From positions 3,534,001-3,598,000 of the forward strand of contig NZ_CP038853.1 of NCBI RefSeq assembly GCF_004792415.1: a stretch of DNA of 64,000 bases. The letters are read 5' to 3'. The notes below the pieces were generated by a model that ran no database searches, was not told where the DNA came from, and worked only from the letters and a program-made list of their open reading frames with translations. The stretch is from Pantoea vagans. Its GTDB lineage: Bacteria > Pseudomonadota > Gammaproteobacteria > Enterobacterales > Enterobacteriaceae. The first letter of the stretch is position 1; the number at the start of each line of letters is the position of its first letter. The translations under genes were made by a program, and so were the position numbers. Shown one piece after another: positions 19,487 through 28,867 of this stretch.

Positions 19487-21669
19487 TTCAGCTCCCCTGA
19501 GTCAAGCTTAGTAAGAAATTCGTTAGCAAATTCTTTTATTTGCGCCGCGTGATCTAAACCATTTATGCATTTTCGGGCATTGAAAAAGTCAGATTCAATG
19601 TCATTAACATAATCAGACAACTTCTTACCTGTAAATACACCATTTTTGAAACCGTCTATTAGGATAAACAAAGCATTATTGGGCTCCAGTGCTTTGTCTG
19701 GCTCAGAAAATAGATCAACACCCAACTTTTCTGAATAGGCTTTATAATTGTAATCCCATGTAATTTGAACATACCCTCGCCCGTAGTATGGATAATAGCG
19801 ATAGTGTTTTCTTCGATACTCATCTGTTGAAGTATGTCCTGACCAGTCTCCCTCCCTTACGGGCTGAAATGTATCTCCAGTCTCTCTTTTAACCGTAGCT
19901 AAAATATATGCGATCTGTGAATGGAGGTTTAATCCTTGTTTTCTACTTTCTTCAATTATTGCGTGAATAGTGCTTTCTCTTGTGGAAAAATCATATTCAT
20001 TAACCTTTATCGCATCAAGAAACACAATCGGATGCACATGCCACAGCGCTTCGCCGCTGCGGATCTCCGGCACCTCTTTCATCCACACCAGCGTGTTGAT
20101 GAAGTCGCGGTTATACAGCGCCATATCCGGATATTTCTTCGCCTGCTCATCCAGTGCGGCCTGCCACAGGGCCGACATCCCGTCCTTCAGCCACTCGCTG
20201 TGGTGCTTCACCACCAGACGCTCCACCTGATACCGGATGTGCGGCTGGCTGTTGTGCAGGAAACGCCACAGCTCCCCGGCGTCAATCACGCCGTCCCGGT
20301 TTTCATCCATCTGCTTCAGCAGCATCTGGTACCTTTCCGTATAGCTGGCTGAGTACATGTCCCGCGTTTCACTCCGGGCTAGCGCTTCGAGCCGCCCGAA
20401 TACCTGCCGCAGCCAGCCCTCCTTCGGGGTCTGGAAAATGCTCTGCGGTGCGTCTTCCTGCTCCAGCGGCATAAAGCCCCGCTTTTCAAGCTCAAACTGA
20501 TTCACCTTCTCCACGTCTTCCGCCGCCATCCATGCGAGTTCACCGGGGATGTGGTACCAGCTCTTTCCGTCCGCTTCTAATCTGCGGCACTCACCTTCCG
20601 GCGTGTAGTGCTCCGCGGTACTGGGTGACGGGTCACCATCCACGCCTGCCACAATGAACGTCTTTTCCCTTTCCCGGTACATCCAGCGCGTCCTGCCCGC
20701 CAGCGTATGCAGCTCTGTCGTCCCGGTTGTTACTCCGGCCGCATTTGCCAGGAAGCTTTTCATGCGCGCGTCCTGGCTGAATACCTCAAGATGGCAGAAG
20801 TGCTCAGGGGCACCATGCGGTCGCTCACTCAGGCCCAGGTGACCGATAACCTCGCCCGCCTTTATCCCCGGCGCATCCTCCCCGGAAACCGTCACCACCT
20901 GATTAAATACGCCGTGCTTACGGGCGGCCTGCATCCAGGCCGGCAGGATATACTCATGCCGCTTCACGAACCTGGCCAGACCCGAAATCCAGCCGGACTC
21001 TCCGGCAGATAACCCGCTCTTTGCCCCTTCGGGTACCGACACCACAGACACGAAGATAAACGGGGCCGGCCTGCCTTTAAGCAGAAAAGTGGCCTCCTGC
21101 TTAACTTCCACCACGGTACCGCGCGGCAGCGTGGTGTGCGTATCCTCAGGCACCTCATAGTGCCTCAGCACATCGCGCGGAACGCTGATGCCCTCGCTGA
21201 GGCCGTCGCGCACCCAGCCCGGAAACGTGTTGTCCTGGCGGATTTTGAGCGTGCCGGCGGTGACGGTCGCGGTCCGGACGCCAGTGACGCCGTACTCAGA
21301 TAATGGCGCTATCTGCATCCATAGGGTATAGAAATCCAGCGCGTTATCGGGCCTGGCGCTGTCGGGGGTGCAGGTGGATTTGATAAGGAGGAAGGTGGAG
21401 CTGAATTTCAGCCTCTTTTTTCCGAACGCTGCGGTCTGATAATCATCGTTCAGCCGCCAGGCAACCACGTGACCGTCCGTCATGGATTTCAGGCCGGAGC
21501 TGCCGGGTTTACAGACGGCGCTGCCGGCAAAACTATCATACAGGTGGATGCCACCGTGCCAGTGCTCTGCCTGTTTCATTAGCCAGTGTGTGTCACCCCG
21601 GCTTCCCTGCATGGCAGCCATAAACTCCGCTGCTGAATGATAGCCGTCAACCGGCAGTACCATCTTCAT
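19483..21669 (-). CDS. Modular peptidoglycan hydrolase effector: conserved N-terminus, EF-hand, C-terminal GH19-type lysozyme/chitinase domain
   Basis: The 728-residue protein has no signal peptide, so delivery by T6SS or a similar machine is likely. Residues 1-340 are beta-rich, with WHGGIHLYDSFAGSAVC and GHVVAWRLND, and may be an M23-like or SH3-like fold; I am not sure. A canonical EF-hand loop, DENRDGVIDAGEL, starts near residue 454. From about residue 545 a GH19/lysozyme-type catalytic domain follows, with a probable catalytic Glu596 in VKRETG and YYGRGYVQITWDYNY. Base composition changes sharply near 20030: the first 545 codons are GC-rich and the rest AT-rich, as expected after a toxin-domain swap. 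The next gene is the likely immunity gene. Confidence 0.75.
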   Translation of the reverse strand: MKMVLPVDGYHSAAEFMAAMQGSRGDTHWLMKQAEHWHGGIHLYDSFAGSAVCKPGSSGLKSMTDGHVVAWRLNDDYQTAAFGKKRLKFSSTFLLIKSTCTPDSARPDNALDFYTLWMQIAPLSEYGVTGVRTATVTAGTLKIRQDNTFPGWVRDGLSEGISVPRDVLRHYEVPEDTHTTLPRGTVVEVKQEATFLLKGRPAPFIFVSVVSVPEGAKSGLSAGESGWISGLARFVKRHEYILPAWMQAARKHGVFNQVVTVSGEDAPGIKAGEVIGHLGLSERPHGAPEHFCHLEVFSQDARMKSFLANAAGVTTGTTELHTLAGRTRWMYREREKTFIVAGVDGDPSPSTAEHYTPEGECRRLEADGKSWYHIPGELAWMAAEDVEKVNQFELEKRGFMPLEQEDAPQSIFQTPKEGWLRQVFGRLEALARSETRDMYSASYTERYQMLLKQMDENRDGVIDAGELWRFLHNSQPHIRYQVERLVVKHHSEWLKDGMSALWQAALDEQAKKYPDMALYNRDFINTLVWMKEVPEIRSGEALWHVHPIVFLDAIKVNEYDFSTRESTIHAIIEESRKQGLNLHSQIAYILATVKRETGDTFQPVREGDWSGHTSTDEYRRKHYRYYPYYGRGYVQITWDYNYKAYSEKLGVDLFSEPDKALEPNNALFILIDGFKNGVFTGKKLSDYVNDIESDFFNARKCINGLDHAAQIKEFANEFLTKLDSGELK

Positions 21670-21929
21670 CCCGTTCTCCCTGAACTTAGTATGGATATAT
21701 GCACATCATACACCGCTCAGGACTTAACCCAAATATCCTCAGTTATTTGCTTACTTATGTGTTTGCCTGCCACGGAGTATCGACAGTGTTTTTAGCCCCA
21801 CTGTAATTCAACAATGCTGGCAACTTCACTTTGCCATTTCGCCAATATCTTCAGATGTTAGCCTGTCGCACCCTGAATAATCATTAAAGATGCACAGCCG
21901 CAAACGGTTTCGTTGTGCATGTTTTCCTC
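21670..21929. other. Spacer upstream of the pyrBI control region
   Basis: No gene is visible between the effector gene and the pyrBI promoter. The spacer should hold the minus-strand promoter of the effector gene, but no clear -10/-35 pair stands out. Confidence 0.45.
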
Positions 21930-21957
21930 TTGCCGCCCCACCGCGAACGGGTATAAT
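21930..21957 (+). promoter_or_regulatory. pyrBI promoter
   Basis: A consensus -10 box TATAAT lies at 21952-21957 and TTGCCG at 21930-21935, with a 16-base spacer, just upstream of the leader peptide. Confidence 0.8.
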
Positions 21958-21981
21958 GCGGCCCAATTTGCCGGAGGAAAT

Positions 21982-22083
21982 ATGCGACAGCACAGCGGAC
22001 AATTTAACGTTCAATCACGCCTGACCGCAGGCGGCGCTGCTGTTTCTTTCGGTCATCGACCCGATCTTAAAAAAGCCCCTTAA
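21982..22083 (+). CDS. pyrL: pyrBI operon leader peptide
   Basis: The 33-codon open frame begins with ATG after a strong GGAGG site and ends at a TAA inside the attenuator stem. In E. coli, pyrBI is attenuated this way: when UTP is scarce, RNA polymerase pauses in a U-rich leader tract, ribosomes translating the leader catch up, and the terminator cannot form. Here the pyrimidine-rich tract GTTTCTTTC falls about 30 bases before the hairpin. The peptide sequence differs from E. coli PyrL, as expected if only its position matters. Confidence 0.8.
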   Translation: MRQHSGQFNVQSRLTAGGAAVSFGHRPDLKKAP

Positions 22084-22099
22084 GCAGGGGCTTTTTTTT
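22069..22099 (+). terminator. pyrBI attenuator
   Basis: The stem AGCCCCT-TAAG-CAGGGGCT type hairpin is followed by eight T. It overlaps the leader-peptide stop codon and precedes pyrB by about 30 bases. Confidence 0.92.
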
Positions 22100-22131
22100 G
22101 TCCGCAATCCGGCCGCGCAGAGGAGAAAGCT

Positions 22132-23067
22132 ATGCCTAACCCGCTATATCGCAAGCACATTATTTCAATCAACGACCTCAGTCGTGAAGAGCTGGAACTG
22201 GCGCTGCACACCGCCGCAAAGTTGAAAGCCCATCCGCAGCCGGAACTGCTGAAGCACAAGGTGATCGCCAGTTGCTTCTTTGAGGCCTCGACCCGTACCC
22301 GCCTGTCGTTTGAAACCGCCATTCATCGTCTTGGCGCGTCAGCGGTGGGCTTTGCAGATGGCAGTAATACTTCGCTGGGCAAAAAAGGCGAAACCCTGGC
22401 CGACACCATTTCCGTCATCGGCACCTACGTTGATGCGATCGTGATGCGTCATCCGCAGGAAGGCGCGGCGCGACTGGCGACCGAATTCTCCGGCGGCATC
22501 CCGATTCTCAACGCTGGTGACGGCGCAAACCAGCATCCGACCCAGACGCTGCTCGATCTCTTCACCATTCAGGAGACGCAGAGCCGTCTTAATCAGCTGA
22601 ATGTGGCGATGGTCGGCGACCTGAAGTATGGCCGTACCGTGCACTCCCTGACGCAGGCGCTGGCGAAATTTGATGGCAACCGTTTCTTTTTCATCGCGCC
22701 CGATGCGCTGGCGATGCCGGCCTATATCACCGACATGCTGGATGAGAAGAACATCGCCTGGTCACGGCACGACAGTTTTGAAGAGGTGATGCCGCAGCTC
22801 GATATTCTCTATATGACGCGGGTGCAGAAAGAGCGGCTCGATCCATCTGAATATGCCAACGTCAAAGCACAGTTCATTCTGCGCGCCGCCGATCTCACTA
22901 CGGCACGCGACAACATGAAGGTGCTGCACCCGCTGCCACGCATCGACGAGATCACCACCGATGTCGATAAAACCCCGTATGCCTGGTATTTCCAGCAGGC
23001 GGGTAACGGCATCTATGCTCGCCAGGCTCTGCTGGCACTGGTTTTAAACAGCGAACTCGCCCTGTAA
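22132..23067 (+). CDS. pyrB: Aspartate carbamoyltransferase catalytic subunit PyrB
   Basis: The 311-residue enzyme carries out the first committed step of pyrimidine synthesis, carbamoyl phosphate plus aspartate. The carbamoyl-phosphate site is seen in [15 protein letters not shown] (near residue 50), and an aspartate-site segment in [12 protein letters not shown]. The length matches E. coli PyrB. It is followed 11 bases later by pyrI and controlled by the leader/attenuator just upstream. Confidence 0.97.
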   Translation: MPNPLYRKHIISINDLSREELELALHTAAKLKAHPQPELLKHKVIASCFFEASTRTRLSFETAIHRLGASAVGFADGSNTSLGKKGETLADTISVIGTYVDAIVMRHPQEGAARLATEFSGGIPILNAGDGANQHPTQTLLDLFTIQETQSRLNQLNVAMVGDLKYGRTVHSLTQALAKFDGNRFFFIAPDALAMPAYITDMLDEKNIAWSRHDSFEEVMPQLDILYMTRVQKERLDPSEYANVKAQFILRAADLTTARDNMKVLHPLPRIDEITTDVDKTPYAWYFQQAGNGIYARQALLALVLNSELAL

Positions 23068-23078
23068 GGAGAACCCCC

Positions 23079-23543
23079 ATGACGCAGGACAACAAATTGC
23101 AGGTCGAAGCGATCAAACGCGGCACGGTCATCGACCATATTCCGGCGCAGATCGGCTTTAAACTGCTCTCCCTGTTCCGGCTGACCGAAACCGATCAGCG
23201 CATTACCATCGGTCTGAATCTGCCGTCGGGCGAGATGGGCCGCAAAGATCTGATCAAAATTGAGAACACCTTTCTCACCGACGATCAGGTAAATCAGCTG
23301 GCGGTCTATGCGCCGCACGCCACGGTTAACCGCATCGACGACTACGAAGTGGTGGCGAAGATCGCCCCGACGCTGCCGGATCACGTTGAACGGGTGCTGA
23401 CCTGCCCCAACAGCAACTGCATCAGCCGCAGCGAGCCGGTCTTCTCCAGCTTTGCCGTGAAGCAGCGTGCCGACGATGTGCATCTGAAGTGCAAATATTG
23501 CGAGAAAGAGTTCGCCCGTCATGTGGTGCTGGGTCACTGGTAA
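23079..23543 (+). CDS. pyrI: Aspartate carbamoyltransferase regulatory subunit PyrI
   Basis: The 154-residue subunit binds CTP/UTP or ATP and transmits allosteric control to PyrB. The zinc site is intact: CPNSNC and CKYC in the C-terminal third. The N-terminal nucleotide-binding domain includes [18 protein letters not shown]. It forms an operon with pyrB. Confidence 0.97.
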   Translation: MTQDNKLQVEAIKRGTVIDHIPAQIGFKLLSLFRLTETDQRITIGLNLPSGEMGRKDLIKIENTFLTDDQVNQLAVYAPHATVNRIDDYEVVAKIAPTLPDHVERVLTCPNSNCISRSEPVFSSFAVKQRADDVHLKCKYCEKEFARHVVLGHW

Positions 23544-23615
23544 TCGCCCTGCCCGACCCTATAATGGGCAACACCGGCGGCATCGCCGCCTGACGACATA
23601 ATCAAAGGAGCCATG

Positions 23616-24002
23616 ATGTCTCGTGAAATCAGTACTGAAAAAGCCCCTGCCGCTATCGGTCCCTATGTTCAGGGTGTCGATCTGGGCAGCATGATCATCA
23701 CCTCAGGTCAGATCCCGGTCGATCCGGCGACCGGCCAGGCGGCAGATGACATTGCCGCACAGGCGCGTCAGTCACTGGAAAATGTGAAGGCGATTGTTGA
23801 AGCCGCGGGTCTGAAGGTGGGTGACATCGTGAAGACCACGGTGTTTGTGAAGGACCTGAATGATTTCGCTACGGTCAACGCGACGTATGAAGCGTTTTTC
23901 ACCGAGCATGAGGCTAACTTCCCGGCGCGTTCCTGTGTTGAAGTGGCGCGTCTGCCAAAAGATGTGAAGATCGAAATCGAAGCGATTGCCGTCCGTCGCT
24001 AA
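23616..24002 (+). CDS. ridA: 2-iminobutanoate/2-iminopropanoate deaminase RidA
   Basis: The 128-residue YjgF/YER057c/UK114-family enzyme hydrolyses reactive enamine/imine intermediates released by PLP-dependent enzymes. It is nearly identical to E. coli RidA in the core, including VARLPKDVKIEIEAIAVRR with the substrate-binding Arg. Two adjacent ATGs exist (23613 and 23616). AAGGAG ends at 23610, so 23616 has the better spacing and gives the family's usual length. It lies just downstream of pyrBI, as in many enterobacteria. Confidence 0.95.
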   Translation: MSREISTEKAPAAIGPYVQGVDLGSMIITSGQIPVDPATGQAADDIAAQARQSLENVKAIVEAAGLKVGDIVKTTVFVKDLNDFATVNATYEAFFTEHEANFPARSCVEVARLPKDVKIEIEAIAVRR

Positions 24003-24008
24003 GCCTCA

Positions 24009-24045
24009 CGCCGCCTCTCCCTGCGTAAGCCGGAGAGAGGCGGCG
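24009..24045. terminator. Hairpin between convergent ridA and lplT
   Basis: An 11-bp perfect inverted repeat (CGCCGCCTCTC / GAGAGGCGGCG) lies between the two convergent stop codons. There is no T-run, so its efficiency as a terminator is uncertain. Confidence 0.5.
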
Positions 24046-24051
24046 AATTCG

Positions 24052-25242
24052 TTACCGCTTAGCCGGTCGCCATAGCCACAGCACCGTAATCGCCAGCGCA
24101 AACAGCACGCCAAAACCGACGCCCGTCGCCACCGCAGGTGCTCCCGCCTTAATCGCCAGCGTATAGAGCCCCAGCATGATCAGCATGGCGCTGTTCTCAC
24201 CCAGATTCTGCACCGCAATCGCATTGCCTGACCCGACGCTCTCTTTACCCCGTGCCTGCAGCAGCGCATTCAGCGGCACGACAAAGAAGCCGCCCAGCGC
24301 ACCAATCAGCATCAGCACTAAATAGGCATTCATCAGGGAATGCTGCAGCGCGAAGACCACCACCATCACGCCAATCAGCACACCGGCTGGCATGCAGCGA
24401 CGCACAGTCTCCAGCGTGACCAGCTTCGCCGCCGCCGCCGCGCCAATCACAATGCCGATCGCCACCATCGCATTCAGCGTGGTTGGCGTAGTGTTGTCAT
24501 TGATACCCAGCGCCACCGGCACCCAGAGCACCAGCAGGAAACGCAGCGTCACGCCTGCGCCCCAGAACAGACTGGTGCCGAGCAGCGAGAAGCGCGTTTC
24601 CGCATCACGCCACAGCAGCGCAGCGGCACTGAAGAAACTGCGCGTCATCACGCCAAACTGCCAGCTCTGCCCCGGCCGTGCCGCCTGCAGCTTCGAGATA
24701 AACAGGTTCGCGACCACGGCGATGCCGTAGGTCAGCGCACAGATTCCCAGTGCCGCCAGAATATGCCAGTCAGCCAGCATACCGCCTGCCACCGAGCCAA
24801 GCAGAATGGCGGCGATGGTCGACGCCTCCATCAGCCCGTTGGCTTTCACCAGCTTCTCGCCATGAGTAATCTCACCGAGGATGCCATATTTGGCCGGCGA
24901 GTAGGCCGCTGCGCCCGCGCCCACCAGGGTATAGCCGATGAAGGGATTAAAGCCGAAGCAGATCACCAGCGCGCCCAGCAGCTTCAGGCTGTTGGCGAGC
25001 ATCATCACCCGCCCTTTCGCCATGCTGTCCGCCACCTGCCCGACAAAGGGTGCCAGCAGAATGTAGGCTGCAACAAACAGCATCTGTAATACCGGCTGGC
25101 TCCACTCTGGATAGAACTGACTTTTCAGCACCGCCAGTGTGGCAAACAGCAGCGCGTTATCGCCGAAGGCCGAAAAGAACTGGGCGATAATCACGGCAAT
25201 CATGCCGCGCGACATCAGCGGCGCATTACGATCAAGGCTCAT
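24052..25242 (-). CDS. lplT: Lysophospholipid flippase LplT
   Basis: The 396-residue major-facilitator protein has about 12 hydrophobic helices. LplT moves lysophosphatidylethanolamine and lysophosphatidylglycerol from the outer to the inner leaflet of the inner membrane, where Aas re-acylates them. The start codon overlaps the end of aas by four bases, indicating coupling. Order and strand (aas then lplT) match E. coli. Confidence 0.95.
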   Translation of the reverse strand: MSLDRNAPLMSRGMIAVIIAQFFSAFGDNALLFATLAVLKSQFYPEWSQPVLQMLFVAAYILLAPFVGQVADSMAKGRVMMLANSLKLLGALVICFGFNPFIGYTLVGAGAAAYSPAKYGILGEITHGEKLVKANGLMEASTIAAILLGSVAGGMLADWHILAALGICALTYGIAVVANLFISKLQAARPGQSWQFGVMTRSFFSAAALLWRDAETRFSLLGTSLFWGAGVTLRFLLVLWVPVALGINDNTTPTTLNAMVAIGIVIGAAAAAKLVTLETVRRCMPAGVLIGVMVVVFALQHSLMNAYLVLMLIGALGGFFVVPLNALLQARGKESVGSGNAIAVQNLGENSAMLIMLGLYTLAIKAGAPAVATGVGFGVLFALAITVLWLWRPAKR

Positions 25243-27389
25243 GCCTGCTCCTCTTCCGCCATTTTTTTCAGCGTGACGTAGTCGGGTTTACCGCTGCCCA
25301 GCTGCGGCAGTTGCTTCATGACACGGATATCACGCGGCAGTGCCAGCTCTGGTGCACCCAGCTCACGGGCCGCTTTCTGCAGCCTGTCGCGCGCCAGCTC
25401 AGCATCGGTGGTGAACAGCACCAGTGCCTCACCACGCTGACCATCCGGGCGCAGTGAAGCGGCGTGCTGTTTGTCCGGTGACGCTTTAAGGGCGATCTGC
25501 TCGACGATCTCCAGTGACACCATCTCACCGGCAATCTTCGCAAAGCGTTTGGCACGGCCCTGAATCTGGCAGAAGCCGCCTTCATCGAAGCTGACGATAT
25601 CGCCGGTGTCGTACCAGCCTGCTTCCATATTGCCTTCACCATCGTCGGCGACCGGCGCTTCCAGCACGCCAGGATTTTCGACCCGCAGATAGCCCTTCAT
25701 CACGTTCGGCCCACGCAGTTGCAGCCGTCCGCCGTGCTCAATGCCCGGCACCGACATCAGTCGCGAATCCATGCCCGGCAGAATGCGCCCCACGGTGTGC
25801 GTCTTCGCTGCCATCGGCACGTTAATCGCCACGACCGGCGCGCACTCGGTTACGCCGTAGCCTTCGAGAATGCGAATGCCATACTTCTCGATGTAGAGCT
25901 GACGAGTGTTCTCCTGCAGCTTCTCCGCACCGGCAACCACATAGCGCAGACGGGCAAAATCATAGGGCGCGGCAAAGCGCGCGTAGTTACCCAGGAAGGT
26001 TGAGGTGCCAAACAGCACGGTGCAGTTACGGTCATAGACCAGCTCCGGCACGATGCGATAGTGCAGCGGGCTGGGATAGAGGAAGACCTGTGCGCCGGTC
26101 ATCAGCGGCGTAAACAGCCCGACGGTCAGACCAAACGCATGGAACAGCGGCAGCGCCGACATAAAGCGGTCACGCGGGGTGAAGTCGGCGATGGTGCGGA
26201 TCTGCTCGACGTTCGCCAGCAGGCTTTTATGGGAATGCACCACGCCTTTGGGATTGCCTTCAGAGCCAGAGGTAAACAGCACCATCGCGGCGTCTTCCGG
26301 CTGCTGAGGCAGCTGGGCGCGATGCGGCATCAGCAGATGCGCAAGGATCCACAGCTTGTCCTTGCCGGTGACGGTATCTTTCAGATCTTCCAGGTAGATC
26401 CACTGCACATCGTCCAGCCCCTCCGGCAGATGCCACAGGTTGCCTTTGTCCAGGAACTGCCGCGACGTGAAGACGGTTTTGATCTGCGCGGCGGTCAGTG
26501 CAGCCCGCATGCCGTTAACGCCCGCGCTGTAGTTGAGCATGGCCGGAACACGCCCGCGCAGCGTAGCGCCGAAAATCGCCGCCGCCGTGACGGTGGCATT
26601 GGGCAGCAGCAGCCCTACCACTTCACGCGGCTGGCTGTAGCGCTCCAGAATACGGCCCACGCCCAGCGACTTCTTCAGCAGTCCGGTGTAGCTGTCGGGT
26701 TTGAAATTCACATCTTCGATACAGCGCTTGAACGCGCCATAACGGGTCCGGGCCGCCAGAAACGCCTCAAACAGGGTTTCACGCGGACGCACCGCCATGC
26801 GCGCTTCCATCATCACGTGATGCAGATGCTCCCCGGCCAGCACGCGCCGGTCGCGCGCCCGCTTCGCCTCCGGCATCGGAATGCGGGTCGCGGGCAGAAT
26901 GGTCAGGGTGATGCGCGGGAACAGGCGACGTTTGAACACGCCCGCCAGACGACCGAACGGCGTGTATTCAGCGCCTTCGATGCGCATCGGCACCACATTC
27001 GCGCCTGAACGCGCGGCGACAAAGCCGGCCCCGCTGTAGATCTTCATCAGCGATCCGGTCACGGTTATCCGTCCTTCCGGGAAGATGACCACCGGACGGC
27101 CCGTATCAATCAGCCGTACCAGCTGCTTCAGCGCCATGGGCCGGGTCGGATCCAGCGGCACAAAGTCGATAAAGGGTTTAATCAGACGCATAAACCAGCT
27201 TTCGCTGATGGTCGAGTAGACGGCGAATACCGGCTTAATCGGCAAAAACAGCGCCAGCAGCATGCCGTCGAGAAACGACATATGGTTCGGGGTAATCAGG
27301 ACCTTCTGCTTATGCAGTTCGGCGACGTCGCCACGCAGTTCGACCCGCCATAACAGTCGGAATATCAGGCGTAAAAGTGTGAAAGCCAT
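25239..27389 (-). CDS. aas: Bifunctional acyl-ACP synthetase / 2-acyl-glycerophosphoethanolamine acyltransferase Aas
   Basis: The 716-residue protein is a fusion. Residues 1-190 are a PlsC-like acyltransferase with NHMSFLD (His36, Asp41). From about residue 220 an adenylate-forming domain follows, with the AMP-binding loop [15 protein letters not shown]. It activates fatty acids onto acyl carrier protein and re-acylates lysophospholipids supplied by LplT. The length is close to E. coli Aas (719). It is the first gene of the aas-lplT pair. Confidence 0.96.
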   Translation of the reverse strand: MAFTLLRLIFRLLWRVELRGDVAELHKQKVLITPNHMSFLDGMLLALFLPIKPVFAVYSTISESWFMRLIKPFIDFVPLDPTRPMALKQLVRLIDTGRPVVIFPEGRITVTGSLMKIYSGAGFVAARSGANVVPMRIEGAEYTPFGRLAGVFKRRLFPRITLTILPATRIPMPEAKRARDRRVLAGEHLHHVMMEARMAVRPRETLFEAFLAARTRYGAFKRCIEDVNFKPDSYTGLLKKSLGVGRILERYSQPREVVGLLLPNATVTAAAIFGATLRGRVPAMLNYSAGVNGMRAALTAAQIKTVFTSRQFLDKGNLWHLPEGLDDVQWIYLEDLKDTVTGKDKLWILAHLLMPHRAQLPQQPEDAAMVLFTSGSEGNPKGVVHSHKSLLANVEQIRTIADFTPRDRFMSALPLFHAFGLTVGLFTPLMTGAQVFLYPSPLHYRIVPELVYDRNCTVLFGTSTFLGNYARFAAPYDFARLRYVVAGAEKLQENTRQLYIEKYGIRILEGYGVTECAPVVAINVPMAAKTHTVGRILPGMDSRLMSVPGIEHGGRLQLRGPNVMKGYLRVENPGVLEAPVADDGEGNMEAGWYDTGDIVSFDEGGFCQIQGRAKRFAKIAGEMVSLEIVEQIALKASPDKQHAASLRPDGQRGEALVLFTTDAELARDRLQKAARELGAPELALPRDIRVMKQLPQLGSGKPDYVTLKKMAEEEQA

Positions 27390-27478
27390 GCCAGCTCCTT
27401 AGCATCGTAAAAAATAGCCCTCACGATGCAGGATTTGACGCGGTTCGACAACCAAATTATCGGCAATCTGGCGCGGCT

Positions 27479-28864
27479 TCAGGGGGCCTGCCAGCCACCG
27501 CCGAGCGCGGCAATCAGCGCCACGCTGCTGACCCACTGCGTGCTCTGCAGCGTCAGCAAACTCTGCTGCGCACTCAGGCTGCTGTTCTCAGTAGTCGCCA
27601 CATCCAGGTAGTTAATCATGCCAGCCTCATACTGCAGACGCGTCACCCGTGCTGACGTCTGCGCGGCGTCGGTGGCGCGCTGCTGGGCGGCGATTTCGCC
27701 CTGCAGCGTGTTCAGCTCCACCAGCTTATCTTCCACTTCCTGCATCGCGGACAGCACCGTCTGACGATAGGTCGCGACGCTGGCATCCCAGCTCGCCCGC
27801 GCCTGATCGACTTTGGCAGAGGTCGCGCCCGCGTCAAGCAGCGTGCCGCTCAGCTCCGGCCCCAGCGACCAGACGCGGTTCGGCAGCGAGAACAGCGAAT
27901 GCAGTACCGAAGCGCTGACGCCACCGCTGGCGCTCAGGGTCAGGTCGGGATAGTAACCAGCCACCGCCACACCCACGGCGGCATTGGCGGCTGCCATGTT
28001 GCGTTCGGCGTAGGCGATGTCGGGACGGCGCTGCAACAGCTCGCCCGGCAGGGCCGCCGGAATCGCGGGCAGCGTAGCGGTCAGCGGCGCGGCGGCCAGG
28101 CTAAAGTCGGCGGGGGCTTTGCCGATCAGCAGCGCAATGGCGTGCTCCATCTGCGCGCGCTGCCACTGGTAATCCTGCGCCGAGGCGCTGGCATTCTCCA
28201 GTTGCAGCTGCGCCTGAGCCAGAGTCGCCCGCGACGCGGTGCCCGCCAGATACTGGCTGTTGATCACGTTCAGGTAGCGCTGATAGGCATCAACGCTCTG
28301 CTGATAGCGCGCGATTTTCTGATCCATGATGCGCAGCTGAAAATAGTCCTGCGCCAGCTCAGACTGGGCGCTCAGGGTGATGTTGGCCAGCTCCGCCGCG
28401 CTGGCCGCGGCGCTGGCGCGGTCCTCCTCCAGCGTGCGCCGCAGTTTGCCCCACAGATCCAGCTCCCAGCTGGCACTCAGCTCCGCCTGATGGCTGCTGC
28501 TGGTGGTGCGAACGCTGCTGTTGGTTGCATGGCTGCCGCTGCGCGTCACGCTGCCGTCATAGCCCAGCGAAGGAAACAGCGCCGCGCGAGACTCCGCCGC
28601 CAGCGCCTGCGCCTGCCGGTACTGCGCGGCATAGGTCGCCACGTTCTGATTCGACACGCTCACCTGGCTCAGCAGCCCGCCCAGCGTGGCGTCGTGATAG
28701 ACCGACCACCATTCGCCTTTGCTTTGCGCATCCAGCGGCGTCGCCTGCTGCCAGCCCCGGGCCTCTTTATAGTGAACCGGCATCGCCACCGCCGGGCGCT
28801 GATAATCGGGACCAACGCTACAGCCAGCCAGCAGCAGCACAATAAACGGGATAAGAGGTTTCAT
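27479..28864 (-). CDS. RND efflux outer-membrane factor (NodT/OprM-type lipoprotein)
   Basis: The 461-residue protein has a lipoprotein signal (lipobox LAGC, Cys15) followed by VGPDYQRPAV, the typical start of NodT-family outer-membrane channels. Two OEP repeats with long amphipathic helices follow, and FSLPNRVWSLGPELSGTLLD is typical of the family. It gives the RND pumps encoded upstream an exit duct, which E. coli mdtABC lacks (it uses TolC). It lies 3 bases after the last pump gene, so it is the promoter-distal gene of the efflux operon. Confidence 0.9.
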   Translation of the reverse strand: MKPLIPFIVLLLAGCSVGPDYQRPAVAMPVHYKEARGWQQATPLDAQSKGEWWSVYHDATLGGLLSQVSVSNQNVATYAAQYRQAQALAAESRAALFPSLGYDGSVTRSGSHATNSSVRTTSSSHQAELSASWELDLWGKLRRTLEEDRASAAASAAELANITLSAQSELAQDYFQLRIMDQKIARYQQSVDAYQRYLNVINSQYLAGTASRATLAQAQLQLENASASAQDYQWQRAQMEHAIALLIGKAPADFSLAAAPLTATLPAIPAALPGELLQRRPDIAYAERNMAAANAAVGVAVAGYYPDLTLSASGGVSASVLHSLFSLPNRVWSLGPELSGTLLDAGATSAKVDQARASWDASVATYRQTVLSAMQEVEDKLVELNTLQGEIAAQQRATDAAQTSARVTRLQYEAGMINYLDVATTENSSLSAQQSLLTLQSTQWVSSVALIAALGGGWQAP

Positions 28865-28867
28865 GGA

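Noticed and set aside
26061..27008. Long plus-strand open frame opposite aas
   Set aside because: It is antisense to a certain gene in GC-rich DNA and encodes a His/Arg/Gln-rich, domain-free sequence. The same holds for other long antisense frames opposite pumps and valS.
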